A stretch of DNA of 64,000 nt from positions 663,501 to 727,500 of the forward strand of contig OX345639.1 in the NCBI GenBank assembly GCA_947044365.1, read 5' to 3'. Both the position numbers and the translations under genes were made by a program. Source of the stretch: Petrosia ficiformis. Lineage: Eukaryota; Porifera; Demospongiae; Haplosclerida; Petrosiidae. Below the pieces are notes generated by a model. It was not told the origin of the DNA, made no database searches, and saw nothing but the letters and a program-made list of their open reading frames with translations. Shown here piece by piece: positions 12,776 to 25,094 of this stretch; the stretch's first letter is position 1; each line of letters begins with the position of its first letter.

Positions 12776-14722
12776 GTAACTTGTGTGATATTCTTGAAAT
12801 CCAATTCAAAGCACTAGGATCTTCAGTGAGTATTGAATTATCGTAGCAAGAACTTTTAATTATACTAATGAAACTTGTATCCATATTCATAATGTCATTC
12901 TCAAATAATAATAATTAATCTCATTTCTCTCGTTAGTATGTTAATATTACTGGTTTAGCAATAGGTCTTGGATTATCAACAGCTGCAGAAACACTGTGTG
13001 CTCAAGTAAATGTGTTTAGGTTATAAAATAAAATTTTATAACTATACATTTTAATTAGGTATATGGATTTAAGAATTATAAACGTGTTGGAATAATATTT
13101 CAACGAGGTATGTATGTCATAATTATTATGATGTACCGAAACGTATTGATTATTAGTATCAGTAACTGAAATCAGTGATTATATATATGTCATCATTATA
13201 TTAATATCCAATAACTTGTATTGTAATGTCATTCGTTGTTCTGATCTATCCTCAATCTATTTCCTTCAGGTGTACTGATATTGCTGTTTGTATCATTATT
13301 TGTATTCTGTTTTTGGCTTAACACAGAATCTATTTTACTTCTCATACAACAAAAACCATGTGTAGCAAAGTACGTATGTTATGATATAAAGTGAAAACAT
13401 AGATAATAATAATAATTATGTTAGTAAATATATAACATATTTCAAAGGCTGATCGATGTACAATAATAATATCAAGTGTTTATATATCGTTATTAGATAC
13501 ACTGGTACGTATGTACAGATATATATTTTAGCCTTACCTGTAAGTTATTAATAATAATTATATAATAAATTTATTATATGTGGATGTAATTCATATACTG
13601 TAGCCACTGCTTTTGTATGACATGTTACAGAAATATTTACAAGCACAGGTGAATTCCATTATATATCTATTTTGTGATCAGTTAAACTTATCAGTGTATC
13701 ACTTTTTCTATCTTAGGGTATTGTCTGGCCGTTCATTATTGCTGGAGTGTTGACTAATATTATTAATGTAATATTTCATGCAATATTTTTATTTGTTCTT
13801 GACTTGGGAGTGAAGTAAGTATATATTTTATTATTTTGTGTGTACATTTTATTTCATGTATTTAGTGGTGCAGCAGCTGCTTTAGTAATTGCTAGCTACT
13901 TCCAACCAGCTATTATTATTATCTATGTGAAGGCAAGAAAATTACACAAGAAAACATGGGGAGGTATGTTCATCGGAAGAGCTGATGCCAAACTCAATGA
14001 TTACATCACAAAAAGCTTCATTCAGTTGTATCACTCACTATACACTGTACTCGGTACAATAATTCAGTATTCCTATTACTTAGGCTGGAGTTGGGAGAGT
14101 CTTGAGGAATGGGGCCAATTCCTGAAACTTGGTATTCCTGGAACGATCATGCTAGCTTTGGAATGGGTCAGCTTTGAGATTTCAGCTTTTGTACTTGGAT
14201 CAATTAATGAAGTTGAACTTGCTATTAATGGAATACTCATTAACTACCTGACATTTATTTTCATGGTTAGTAAGAAATTATGGTATTGTTTTTATTCTTT
14301 CTTCCTCCTGTATATAGATTCCTTTTGGTATATCTATTGCAGCTTCAGTACGTGTTGGGAATGAACTTGGAGCTGGTAATCCAGTGGGTGCTAAAAGAGC
14401 AGCTTATATTAGTATTGGAGTAATAAGTTAGTTTTTAGTTTAATTACAAGCAAGTCAATTTTATATACTTTATCTCTTACTGATAGTTGTCAATACAGTA
14501 TTAGCAATCACATTGCTTCAAGGATTAAAAGACGTATTAGCTGATCTTTATAATGCAGAAGAGTAAGTTGTTATATTATAATCTCAGTTATTTAATTGTA
14601 TTCTTTGTTCTCTTGCATGCAGTGAAGTTAAGAAGAGAATACAACCTGTTATTGATGTTACCTGTGCAATTTTATTTACAGATCAACTGCAAGTAAGTCA
14701 TAATTCTAATACACTTTTACTT

Positions 14723-14768
<46 letters not shown>

Positions 14769-15313
14769 AGGGAGTTATTTCAGGAATTCTAAGAGGAGCT
14801 GGACATCAACTACGTGGTGCTGTGATAAATTTTATTGCATTTTACATTGTTGGCTTGCCTATTGGTATATCACTAGCACTTGTAGCTGATTTACGATCTC
14901 TTGGTATGTGGCTAGGACTTCTTTGTGCTAGCGTTACTCAATGTGTTGGTATGTGTATTGCATTGTTTGTGATGAACTGGAAGAAGGAGTCAGAAAAGGC
15001 AATGAAAAGAGGAGAAGGAAAATCAACAAAAGAAGAGGAACTAGATTCATTTAGTGATAATAGTGAACAGATAGTTTTAAGAGGATATGGTCCATTATCA
15101 TTTGAAGAAGAAGAGGAGATGAGAGAACCCATAGAATGTGATGTTGATAATGAAAATCCTCAGGCAAATGAAGAGGTAGTTGCAGAAGCTCTACAGCATG
15201 ATGATGATGATGGTGATGGTTTGTCTTCAGATGAGATGCAATTAGTTAAGTCTCATGATGAGGGGAAGTATATTTCACTTCGATTTAAATCTCGTTTGAA
15301 ACCTTTGTCATAG
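12237..15313 (+). CDS. MATE-family transporter, paralogue B, C-terminally truncated
   Basis: Same 16-exon structure as paralogue A: 12237-12327, 12411-12505, 12560-12659, 12812-12825, 12937-13005, 13059-13107, 13270-13369, 13497-13539, 13604-13648, 13717-13814, 13866-13963, 14084-14265, 14318-14426, 14487-14562, 14623-14692, 14771-15313. TM7 keeps both glutamates (MLALEWVSFEIS). In the last exon, five bases present in A (TAGTT after TTGAAAC) are missing, so the frame ends SRLKPLS-stop at 15311-15313 before the thirteenth helix. The twelve-helix core is intact. Loss of TM13 need not abolish transport in this family, so the gene could still work. Exons 1-3 and 16 are almost identical to A. Confidence 0.88.
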
Positions 15314-15533
15314 TTCATTACTGTTAACTGCAGTCCTGTGTGTGATTGTTGCTGGAATTATTAGTCAGTTTCATCCTCCTGATAATATTATTAATGGTAA
15401 TTATTCTGAATGTTCAGAGATATTCAATGAAACAGAACCATTCCCTACTAGTGAATTATATTCATTAATTTATCCATCATCTATTATTATTCCATCAGTC
15501 AGTGTATCATCTACACCACTACCAATAATTTAA
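15314..15533 (+). pseudogene. Out-of-frame remnant of the MATE B thirteenth helix and tail
   Basis: Downstream of the new stop the former coding sequence is still readable in another frame (VAGIISQFHPPDN, then SSIIIPSVSVSSTPLPII), ending at the position homologous to the stop of paralogue A. It also carries a segment absent from A (EPFPTSELYSL). The close match to A says the frameshift is recent. Confidence 0.8.
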
Positions 15534-15744
15534 TAATGATGTAATCAATATAATTTTGAAACACAGGTTGTTTTTAAATTAATTTTATAATGAATATTTA
15601 TTTATTATTATAAAAATAAAACTTAAAAATATCAATTGGATATTTGTGTGAGAAGTACAAAAAAATGAAAATGAAATGTAAAATAAAGTATAATTTGTTT
15701 GTATGTATATAATTATGAGGAAAAAAATGTTCCTGACATCATTA

Positions 15745-18700
15745 TTAAATTATTGGTAGTGGTGTAGATGATACACTGACTGATGGAATAATAATAGATG
15801 ATGGATAAATTATTGGTCCTGTTTCATTGAATATCTCTGAACATTCAGAATAATTACCATTAATAATATTATCAGGAGGATGAAACTGACTAATAATTCC
15901 AGCAACAATCACACACAAGACTGCAGTTAACAGTAATGAACTATGACAAAGAACTAGTTTCAAACGAGATTTGAATCGAAGTGAAATACACTTCCCCTCA
16001 TCATGAGACGTAATTAATTGGATCTCATCTGAAGACAAACCATCACCATCACCATCGTCATCATCACCATCGTCATCATGCTGTAGAGCTTCTTCAACTA
16101 CCTCTTCATTTGCTTTCTCAGTCCGAAGATTTTCATCATCAACATCAGATTCTCTCACCTCCTCTTCTTCATCAAATAATAATGGAACATATTCTCTTAA
16201 AACTATCTGTTCACTATTATCACTGTTATCGCTATTATCACTATTATCACTATTACCACTATTATCACTACTATCACTATCATCACTAAATGAATCTAGT
16301 TCCTCTTCCTTTCCTTCTCCTCTTTTCATTGCTTTCTCTGACTCTTTCTTCCAGTTCATAACAAACAATGCAATACACAAACCAACACATTGAGTAACAC
16401 TAGAGCAAAGAAATCCTATCCATATACCAAGAGATCGTAAATCAGCTACAAGTGCTAGTGATATAGCAATAGGCAGGCCAACAATCCAACACGCAATAAA
16501 AGTTATTACAGCACCACGCATTTGTTGTCCAGCTGCTAGTAGAATTGCAGAAATAACTGTCTGCAAAAAGCAAGACATGGAGAAAGATCAAAGGAGATAG
16601 AGAGAAGAGGAAGAATGAAAGATATAATATTTTACTTACATTAAATTGATCTATAAATATATCATAACACGCCACATGAATAACAGGAGGTAATCTTTCT
16701 TTAACTTCACTAAAAGACATGCAAAAGAAGTATATCATAAACTAATATTACCATAAATCGCTTACTCTTCTGCATTATAAAAATCAGCCAATACATCTTT
16801 TAATCCTTGAAGTAATGCAAATGAAATCACCGCATTAACAACTATCAGAGAGGGATAAAGATATTATTTGATAATTCATTCATTAATGAACCATTATACT
16901 AATAGTTAGAGAACGAACTAACATATTACTCCAATACTAATATAAGCTGCTCTTTTAGCACCCACTGGATTACCAGCTCCAAGTTCATTCCCAACACGTA
17001 CTGCAGCTGCAAAGGATATACCCACAGGAATCTAAGAAGATAAGAATTAGGAGAACAGAACACATTAGTGTGGACCTTACCGTGAAAATTAAATCTAGGT
17101 AGTTACTGAGTATTCCATTAATAGCAAGTTCAACTTCATTAATTGTTCCAGCTATAAATACTGATACCTCAAATGTAGCCCATTCCAAAAATAGCATGAT
17201 CATTCCAGGAATACCAAGTTTCAGGAACGGGCCCCATTCTTCAAGACTCTCCCAACTCCAGCCTAAGTAATAGGAATACTGAATTATTGTACCGAGTACA
17301 GTGTATAGTGAGTGATACAACTGAATGAAACTTTTTGTGATGTAATCATTGAGTTTGGGAGGCATCAACTCTTCTGATGAACATACCTCCCCATGTTTTC
17401 TTGTGTAATTTTCTTGCCTTCACATAGATAATAAAAATAATTGGTTCACAGTAGCTAGTAATCACTACAGCAGCTGCTGCACCACTAAATACAAGAAATA
17501 AAATGAACAAAATAATAAAATATATACTTACTTCACTCCCAAGTCAAGAACAAATAAAAATATTGCATGAAATATTACATTAATAATATTTGTCAACACT
17601 CCAACAATAATGAACGGCCAGACAATACCCTGAGATAGAAAAGATATATTAATATATGTATTGATACAATAAATAGAACACAGATAGATAGATAGATAGA
17701 CATAACTATAGCATAATAGAATTCACCTGTGATTCAAAATATATCTCCAACATTTCGTACAAAATGTATGGCTACAGTATATGAATTACATCCACATAAT
17801 TATTATAAATTTATTAATAACTCACGGGTAAGGCTAAAATATATATCTGTACATATGTACCAGCATATCTAATAATAATATATAAATACTTAATATTGCT
17901 ATTATAGTTTTTCAATCAGTTTAACTATTTGAAACCGATTACGATTCACATTAACATTATGCACATGATAACATACATACTTTGCTACACATGGTCTTTG
18001 TTGTACGAGAAGTAAAATAGTTTCTGTGTTAAGCCAAATACAGAATACAAATAATGATACCAACAGCAATAGCAGTAAACCTAAAGGATATAAATTGAGG
18101 AATATAAAAGTACCGACAACTAATGACTAACATACAAAATACCTCGTTGAAATATTATTCCAATGTGTTTATAATTCTTAAATCCATATGTCTAATTAAT
18201 ATAATATAATATAATATTACATATTTATATCAAGAATTTAAACACACTTACTTGAGTACACAGTGTATCTGCAGCTGACGATACACCAGTAATAACTGCA
18301 ACACCGGTAAGATTAGTATACTATAGTGAGATATTAAATAGTGGTTTGTTTGTTTGTTAATATGAATGTATGTACCTACCGATATAGCAAGTGCTTTAAT
18401 GTTTTGAGACATCAGACATATGAGGACAGAGAGACAAACAGACAGATATTTGGATGTATAATGAATGAATAAATAATTTAAGGACAAATAATATATATAA
18501 TTATATATAATTATATAAGGAATAATGACAATTGATCAGTTATTGGTAGACAGATTATTACCTGCAGCATCTAAATCCAGAGATTCATCATTGCTAATAT
18601 GACCAACAAATATTAGGGAAATAAATAAAATCATTTCTTGAAAGACCAGTGATAATGTCTATTGAAAAACAATAACATTTATGATAACTCGTACATGAGT

Positions 18701-18939
18701 GACTTACCATTGGAAATGCAAGACTGAACAACACTCGTAATTCCTGATACGCCCACCATCTTGATATCCTTTGAAGAAGTTGAGCATCTACATTAAAATG
18801 CATTCTTGTCCAATCCATAAATATTTTGTATTCATTACTGACCTGGTCTACGGTGCAATTGAACTGCACATCCATTTACCTCATCCATACATAGATCTTC
18901 ATTTTCCTGGGGGTAATGTTCAGCTTTTACTTCAACCAT
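15745..18939 (-). CDS. MATE-family transporter, paralogue C (inverted)
   Basis: Third MATE gene, facing paralogue B tail to tail. Start chosen at 18939-18937: exon 1 18843-18939 encodes MVEVKAEHYPQENEDLC and joins in phase 1 to the AQLLQRISRWWAYQELRVLF exon. The 14-nt microexon (18380-18393) reads ALAIS. Later blocks are YTNLTGVAVITGVSSAADTL, WSWESLEEWGPFLKLGIPGM, MLFLEWATFEVSVFIAGTIN and AAAVRVGNELGAGNPVGAKR. The last exon 15745-16570 keeps the thirteenth helix. An acidic loop with a run of SDNSDN-type repeats (about 16205-16290) is longer than in A or B. More diverged from A and B than they are from each other, so it predates the A/B split. Confidence 0.88.
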
Positions 18940-19332
18940 CGATATAGTAGTCTGGCGAACCACTTTTTGACAATTGAGAGTCTGGTGTTCCACCTGAATG
19001 TAATTGCAAGCTATGGTGAATACAACTGCAATGAAAAGAGCAGCCTCGGACTGAGAGGATTTTAAAAAAATAAAAAAACCTTTGTGTAATGGTGTTGTGG
19101 GGAGACTTGGTCTAGGCCTAGCAACTGCTGAATGCAGAGGTCATAACAAGGAGTCGCATCTCTCCCACGACTATTCACCCCTGGCCCTCATGTCAGTGGC
19201 GGTAGTCGATGTCAGGTCGAAAAATTATTTATGAAGGGTGTGGTCACGTCTGGCGACGCGATCGCAACGAAGCTCTCTGTCTGAAGGAATGCGCATATGC
19301 AACTCGAGTACTCACTGACAGATCGATCAGAC

Positions 19333-20075
19333 CATAGATTATATAGACTACGTATAAGGGATTGGAAACGCCCACGCATTTCCGTACACTCCGTTGCCCC
19401 ACCCTATCTTTTTTAGCCAGCCCCTCCCCTCTAAATACAATGCGCTATGCATGCAAGACTGATAAAGAACTTGTTTTAAATCGTGTATAATTAAAGAACA
19501 CTTTTGTTAAACTAATTGATAATATCACCAACCAACATAGGAGTGCTATACCTTCAGCTAGAAAACTGGAGTGTTGAACTATATGACCTACCACGCTGCT
19601 TAGAGTCCCCAAAATGTAAGTACCTCGTAACCGTTTCAACTGGATTTTCTACATCTAAACGGTAACTTTTTTCTCTATATTTGTTTTAAACCCATGTATT
19701 TTTATTGAGTAACAAAACTTACATGGGAATATTGCAATAGAACTGTTATTAAAAGAAGTAAGAGTCCCAAAACCCGTTTTCGTTATGATATGTACTAAAA
19801 AACAATGGTTTTTAACATCGTACATGATTTGTTGCTAATGTTTTAGCAGTTGAGATGTTAAAACGATACAATAGCAACATGTGTATCAAGAAAAAACACC
19901 TTAATTGTCCAGTTTCAGCAAGGAATAGTGTTTTTTCTATGATCAGTCCTCACTACTAAGTAATAAAATTTAATTGATTTCTGGGGACACGGAGTGCGTC
20001 ACAGACTTATGCATTGATGCTATGGGATCACGTGCGCCGTTTCCAATCCCTTATACGTAGTCTATATAATCTATG
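19333..20075. mobile_element. 743-bp non-autonomous transposon with 38-bp terminal inverted repeats
   Basis: CATAGATTATATAGACTACG begins the left arm (19333-19370), and its exact 38-bp reverse complement is at 20038-20075. Outside, ATCAGAC lies directly left (19326-19332) and directly right (20076-20082), a 7-bp target-site duplication (8 bp if GATCAGAC is counted). No transposase. It fills nearly all the space between the start of MATE C and REV1, ending 81 bp before the REV1 ATG, so it may hold part of either promoter. Confidence 0.8.
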
Positions 20076-20156
20076 ATCAGACTAGACGACGTAGCCAGCC
20101 CCTCCCCATCCCACCCCGCCGATAATATCGTATTTTAATCAACCACGCCCCCTATA

Positions 20157-22559
20157 ATGGCAAGAAGTCCAGCAAAAAGAGTGAGATTCCAACAAGAAGA
20201 GTTAGATTGGAACGACCGCCAAGACTATATGACAGTAAAACGTAGGAAGTTACAGGACCAGCTGGATTCTGTTGGTGGTCAGAGATCCATGATATTTGAT
20301 GGTGTCATTATATATGTTAATGGCTACACTCATCCTAATGCTGATGAACTTAAAGAGATGATTCTTCATCATGGTGGTTCATACGAATATGCCCTTTCTT
20401 CTGCTGTCACTCATGTTATTGCTACAAACTTACCGACTGCAAAAATAAAAAATCTAATCGATTCTGTTCATGTGTGTAATCCAAAATGGATAACAGATAG
20501 CATTGAAGCTGGAAAACTGCTTCCTATAGATAGTTACCTCTTGTACAAAACTTCAAGAGGACAGAAACAGCTGGAGTTCAAACAGATTAAGAAATCGTCA
20601 GACTCCAGTATTGAAACTTCGTCTTCAACTCAATGTATCGTCACTCACAATAAAGACTTTGTTAGTGAGTTCTATACTTACTCTCGTCTTCATCACTTAT
20701 CAACTTGGGGCACAGAGCTAAAGGAATTCACAAACCAAATCTTGCAAGTCACAAATCAAATTATTCCTACTCTTACAAGTGATGATAGTCTTAGAGGTAA
20801 AGGCACTCGGGGAATAGTACACGTTGATCTTGACTGTTTCTTTGTGTCTGTTGCCATTCTCAATAAATCTCACCTCAAAGGAAAACCTGTTGCTGTTACA
20901 CATGCCAAGAGTGGGTCTCAAGCAGAATCCATTAGTGACCCTGGTAGTACTCTACAAAGTCCCATAAAGAACCTTAAAAACTCTATGTCGGATATAGCAT
21001 CTTGTAGCTACGAAGCACGTGAGTATGGTATTCGTAATGGTATGTCTGTTGGTCAAGCAATCAAAAAATGTCCCGAACTAATACTTGTTCCTTATGAATT
21101 TGAAAAATATCGTAAAGTATCTCGAGTACTTTATGAAATCTTGGTCTCTTATAGCCATATTGTTCAAGCAGTCAGTTGTGACGAGGCGTATATTGAACTA
21201 ACAGACTATGCACGAGATTTTAAAGGTGTCTCTGATATCATTCAACGGCTAAGACATGACGTTGAAAGCAAAACTGGATGTACAGTATCTGCCGGTATTT
21301 CTTACAACCTTCTTTTAGCTCGTATGGCTACTCGTCAAGCTAAGCCTAATGGTCAATTTGTTTTATCCATGGATGAAGCTGAAGAATATTTAGGGTATCA
21401 ACCAGTCAGTACTTTACCTGGTGTCGGATGGAGCCTGAGTCGTAAGCTTCAAAATATGGGTATAACTACTTGTCATCAGCTACAAGATGTACCTCTGACA
21501 AAACTCAAATGTGACTTTGGTGTCAAAACAGGCGAAATGTTGTATTATTTCAGTCGTGGGATAGATCATCGTCAGCTGCAAATGAATACAGAGCGAAAAT
21601 CTATTTCTGTTGATGTTAATTTTGGTATTCGGTTTAATCACATTTCAGAAGCTGAGGAGCTCTTGATGCAGCTGGCCCAGGAACTACAGAAGAGGGCCGA
21701 AGAAGCACAATTGGAAGGCAGGTGTGTGAGTTTAAAAATGAAAGTTCGTAAAACTTCTGCACCACATGAGACTCTTAAATATCTTGGTCATGGAGCATGT
21801 GATAATATTTCGCGTTCATCACAGCTGCTGACACAAACCTGTAAAGCAGAAGACATTTGCATGATTGCATGTCAGTTATTAAAAGAACTCAGTCCCTTTG
21901 CTTCTGATATAAGAGGCATGGGTCTTCAGTTGACTAAGTTAATACATACCAAGAACACCTCTCATAGCTCTATAGACATTAGATCTATGCTGACTAGTAC
22001 AAGGTTTGATGCAATATCTCCAGACCCCTGTTTTGAGAGAGAAGATGATTGTTCAGATAATGTCATTGCTCCGCTAGATCAATCACTTAATATTGATCTT
22101 CCTCCTGCTTCTGAATTAGATGAAAGTGTCCTGTTAGCTCTTCCTCCTGAAATTCAGGAGAAGATATTTGACAAATACTCCAAAATGAATAATCTTGAAC
22201 AGTATCCATCAGACCATTCACTCCCTTCCAATCGATCTTTATCTATTAATATTCCTTGCAAAGCTCGAGATCAATACATTAAACAGTTAAGAGATAATAT
22301 TAAATTTTGGGTAGCTAACTGTCCAAATGGTCCTCACTCCAGTGAGCGTGATAGCTTTTGTGAATTTCTTTCACAACTTTGTAAAGACAATCTCGAAATA
22401 GCCGAGTTAGCTTTGAAATGTTTACAACGAGTGGTTGCTAAACAGTCACGAAAAGAATGGATTGATGTTTTTAATATGTTGTTATCAAGTGTTCAGAGTG
22501 TTTTGAGACAGCAATGTGTAGGAAAATTAACAATTGCTGACATTAGCATTGTTTCATGA
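20157..22559 (+). CDS. REV1: DNA repair protein REV1 (Y-family deoxycytidyl transferase), intronless
   Basis: 800-residue translesion polymerase scaffold that inserts dCMP opposite abasic and damaged sites and recruits Pol zeta and other Y-family polymerases; nuclear. N-terminal BRCT domain about residues 40-130 (FDGVIIYVNGYTHPNADEL, CNPKWITDSIEAGKLLP). The REV1-specific FVSEFYTYSRLHHLSTW lies at about 170-190. The catalytic core has VHVDLDCFFVSVAI (metal Asp about 224) and SCDEAYIEL (Asp-Glu about 341). One ubiquitin-binding motif (LPPEIQEKIF, about 650) is visible, and the C-terminal polymerase-interacting helices cover about 705-800. Shorter than the human protein (about 1250), mainly in linkers. 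There is no intron in 2.4 kb while every neighbour is intron-rich. The ATG 20157 is the first in frame and begins a basic N-terminus. Confidence 0.93.
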   Translation: MARSPAKRVRFQQEELDWNDRQDYMTVKRRKLQDQLDSVGGQRSMIFDGVIIYVNGYTHPNADELKEMILHHGGSYEYALSSAVTHVIATNLPTAKIKNLIDSVHVCNPKWITDSIEAGKLLPIDSYLLYKTSRGQKQLEFKQIKKSSDSSIETSSSTQCIVTHNKDFVSEFYTYSRLHHLSTWGTELKEFTNQILQVTNQIIPTLTSDDSLRGKGTRGIVHVDLDCFFVSVAILNKSHLKGKPVAVTHAKSGSQAESISDPGSTLQSPIKNLKNSMSDIASCSYEAREYGIRNGMSVGQAIKKCPELILVPYEFEKYRKVSRVLYEILVSYSHIVQAVSCDEAYIELTDYARDFKGVSDIIQRLRHDVESKTGCTVSAGISYNLLLARMATRQAKPNGQFVLSMDEAEEYLGYQPVSTLPGVGWSLSRKLQNMGITTCHQLQDVPLTKLKCDFGVKTGEMLYYFSRGIDHRQLQMNTERKSISVDVNFGIRFNHISEAEELLMQLAQELQKRAEEAQLEGRCVSLKMKVRKTSAPHETLKYLGHGACDNISRSSQLLTQTCKAEDICMIACQLLKELSPFASDIRGMGLQLTKLIHTKNTSHSSIDIRSMLTSTRFDAISPDPCFEREDDCSDNVIAPLDQSLNIDLPPASELDESVLLALPPEIQEKIFDKYSKMNNLEQYPSDHSLPSNRSLSINIPCKARDQYIKQLRDNIKFWVANCPNGPHSSERDSFCEFLSQLCKDNLEIAELALKCLQRVVAKQSRKEWIDVFNMLLSSVQSVLRQQCVGKLTIADISIVS

Positions 22560-22934
22560 AACATGTTAATAGTAAATAATTAATGTTGTTTCCGTTCATT
22601 TCCGTATATCATCTTTTATTGTTATACAACAGGAAAGAGACGAATCGATATAATGAAAGTTATTAGTTAAACGAGATCATTACAACCATCGACTGAAGAG
22701 CTACATTTTGTTTGAAATACAAGATATCTAGAGATTTGAATTATACTGGGCTGATTGAGTGACTGCAGAGCTCCTGTGGAATCTACTGAAGTGTATTTGT
22801 GTTTACAATAACTAAGAAACTAATCAGTTATTTGTGTTGAAAGAACTCAGTTGGAACTATACTGTTTGTTTTTTTTTGTTGGTAAATTGGAGTTCACACA
22901 TTCTATCATTACTTGAGAACCAAACGTCGCTACC
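22560..22934. other. REV1-RAPGEF1 intergenic region
   Basis: 375 bp of AT-rich sequence between the REV1 stop and the RAPGEF1 start. It must contain the REV1 3' end and the RAPGEF1 promoter and 5' leader. No repeat or second gene seen. Confidence 0.4.
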
Positions 22935-24744
22935 ATGACGACAAGTGAGTTACATCTGTACCGATATCAATCAACTTCTTTCTCCTCTCCTGACAAAATC
23001 TTTTACCTTCTATTTTTAAACTTTTATTACATCTCTTAGTTGAAGCTTTGTTTATAGTGAATGTGATCTCCTGTGAATTTTATATTTAACAATGAAAGTA
23101 GTTAAATGTAATTATATTCATTTACTATATGCCCATGAATAATATTAACATAAATTCTTTACATTTTCCATGGTCTGTAGACCATTTCATATGAAAAAAA
23201 TGAAATTTAAAACACATTTATATATACTATATATATTATATACAAATATATACAACATGCATCATTATATACTGTCCTTATATACATGATACATGCATGC
23301 ATACATACATACATACACAATTACACACATACATACATACATACATAGTACATACACGCATACATACATACATACATACTAACATACATACATACATACA
23401 TACATACATACATACATACATACATACATACATACTTATATACATACATGTATACTTATATACATAACATACATACATGCATACATACTTATATACGTTT
23501 ATGCACATACATACACACAATTGTCACTGACAAAATCAAAGTTTGTATGTATGTGTATGTGTTACCTTGTAGATGAACAAAGAATATGAGCAATAGGGAG
23601 AAATTATGAATCATTCTAGCACACTGAATGTGTGTGTGTGACAGCTCCCTAGTCTGTTGATATGTTAATGAACATTGTGTTACACTTACAATCCACAGTC
23701 TCATCATATATGTAAATATGAATTAGAAGGGGTCATTTTTGAAAACAACAATTTTGACAAATAATTACATACCAAGCACGCAATGGTAAGCTCTTTAAAT
23801 GCTTGGTAAGTAGCTATTATGTGGAGAATGTTAACTAAATTTGGTATCCTGTGAAAGTCAACTGGACCATTTACAACATTTTATTGGAAAACAAAATGTA
23901 TAGAGAAAAAGTATGCTTTGGGGTGTCTAGCAGTCAATAATCATGGCTGAGTTTATCATGCCTGAACACAACAGCCTATTATAGTTATTATTTTGATTAT
24001 CTACTCTCCTTACCTTTTAAAGGACCTTGTAGGACTTTAGGAATATGTTTCAGGTAGAGTAGCTAGCTCTTAGTTCCAGTTTCTATGTAAGCTACAAGCA
24101 GCTTTCTTTCTGCTGGTCTGTAGAGTTCGAACATGCATTCTATTATGTGCTACGCCCATTAATTGACCGAGCCCCTTGGAATGACGCAAATTCCTTAACT
24201 GCGTATACAATGCATACTCGCGTAAGTGACACAAGAATGTAAATAAATAGATTAATAATATATATACATTAAGCCTCGTGGAAGCAATCTACCTATGGGC
24301 CATATTAAACCTTTCCTTTTTCCTTGTGATGTATAATTATGAAGTAACTGTACAGTACGTCAAATTATTAGGAACCTAATTAGATATTATAATTATAACT
24401 ATTAAAATAAGATCATGTTGAATGGAATCTGAGATCATTTTAGATGTGGTGTTGCTATGGGTGCAATATCACCATGGTAACCGCACTGTATATGTGGACT
24501 GCATACATCCAAGAAAGTGAGATTACACTGCACATGGACATAAGAAGCTTTATTTGTTCATTTGCTGCAATTTTTCTTGAAATTATGATGATCTCAATTT
24601 CAACTCAATATGATTCTGTTTAAGACATAATTAGCTTTTCTCGTTTAATAATTATATGTTATTATAATGAATTAATGAATGCTAATTAATACATGTCCAT
24701 AACTTCAGCATTCTGGCACATTTTATCCTTACCATGTCAAATTT

Positions 24745-24805
<61 letters not shown>

Positions 24806-25034
24806 TTGTATATTTATTATAACACTGCTATTGAGTACAACAGATGTTTTGTTTTGACTAAACTATCTGCAGTAGTATTTTCTGTTCTTAATGTTTAAGT
24901 AGGAAGTAAAATGACTGCTGTGTGTGTGTGTGTCTGTGATTGTGTGTGTCTATGACTGTGTGTCTGTGTCTGTGCTTCTGTGTGTCTATGTCTGTGTGTG
25001 TCTGTGTGTGTCTGTGATTGTGTGTATGACTATG

Positions 25035-25094
<60 letters not shown>

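Noticed and set aside
15342..15533. Separate small gene downstream of MATE B
   Set aside because: It is the frame-shifted end of the MATE B last exon, recognisable against paralogue A.
19445..19639. Minus-strand 64-codon frame
   Set aside because: Lies within the TIR element and resembles no protein; no splice partners.
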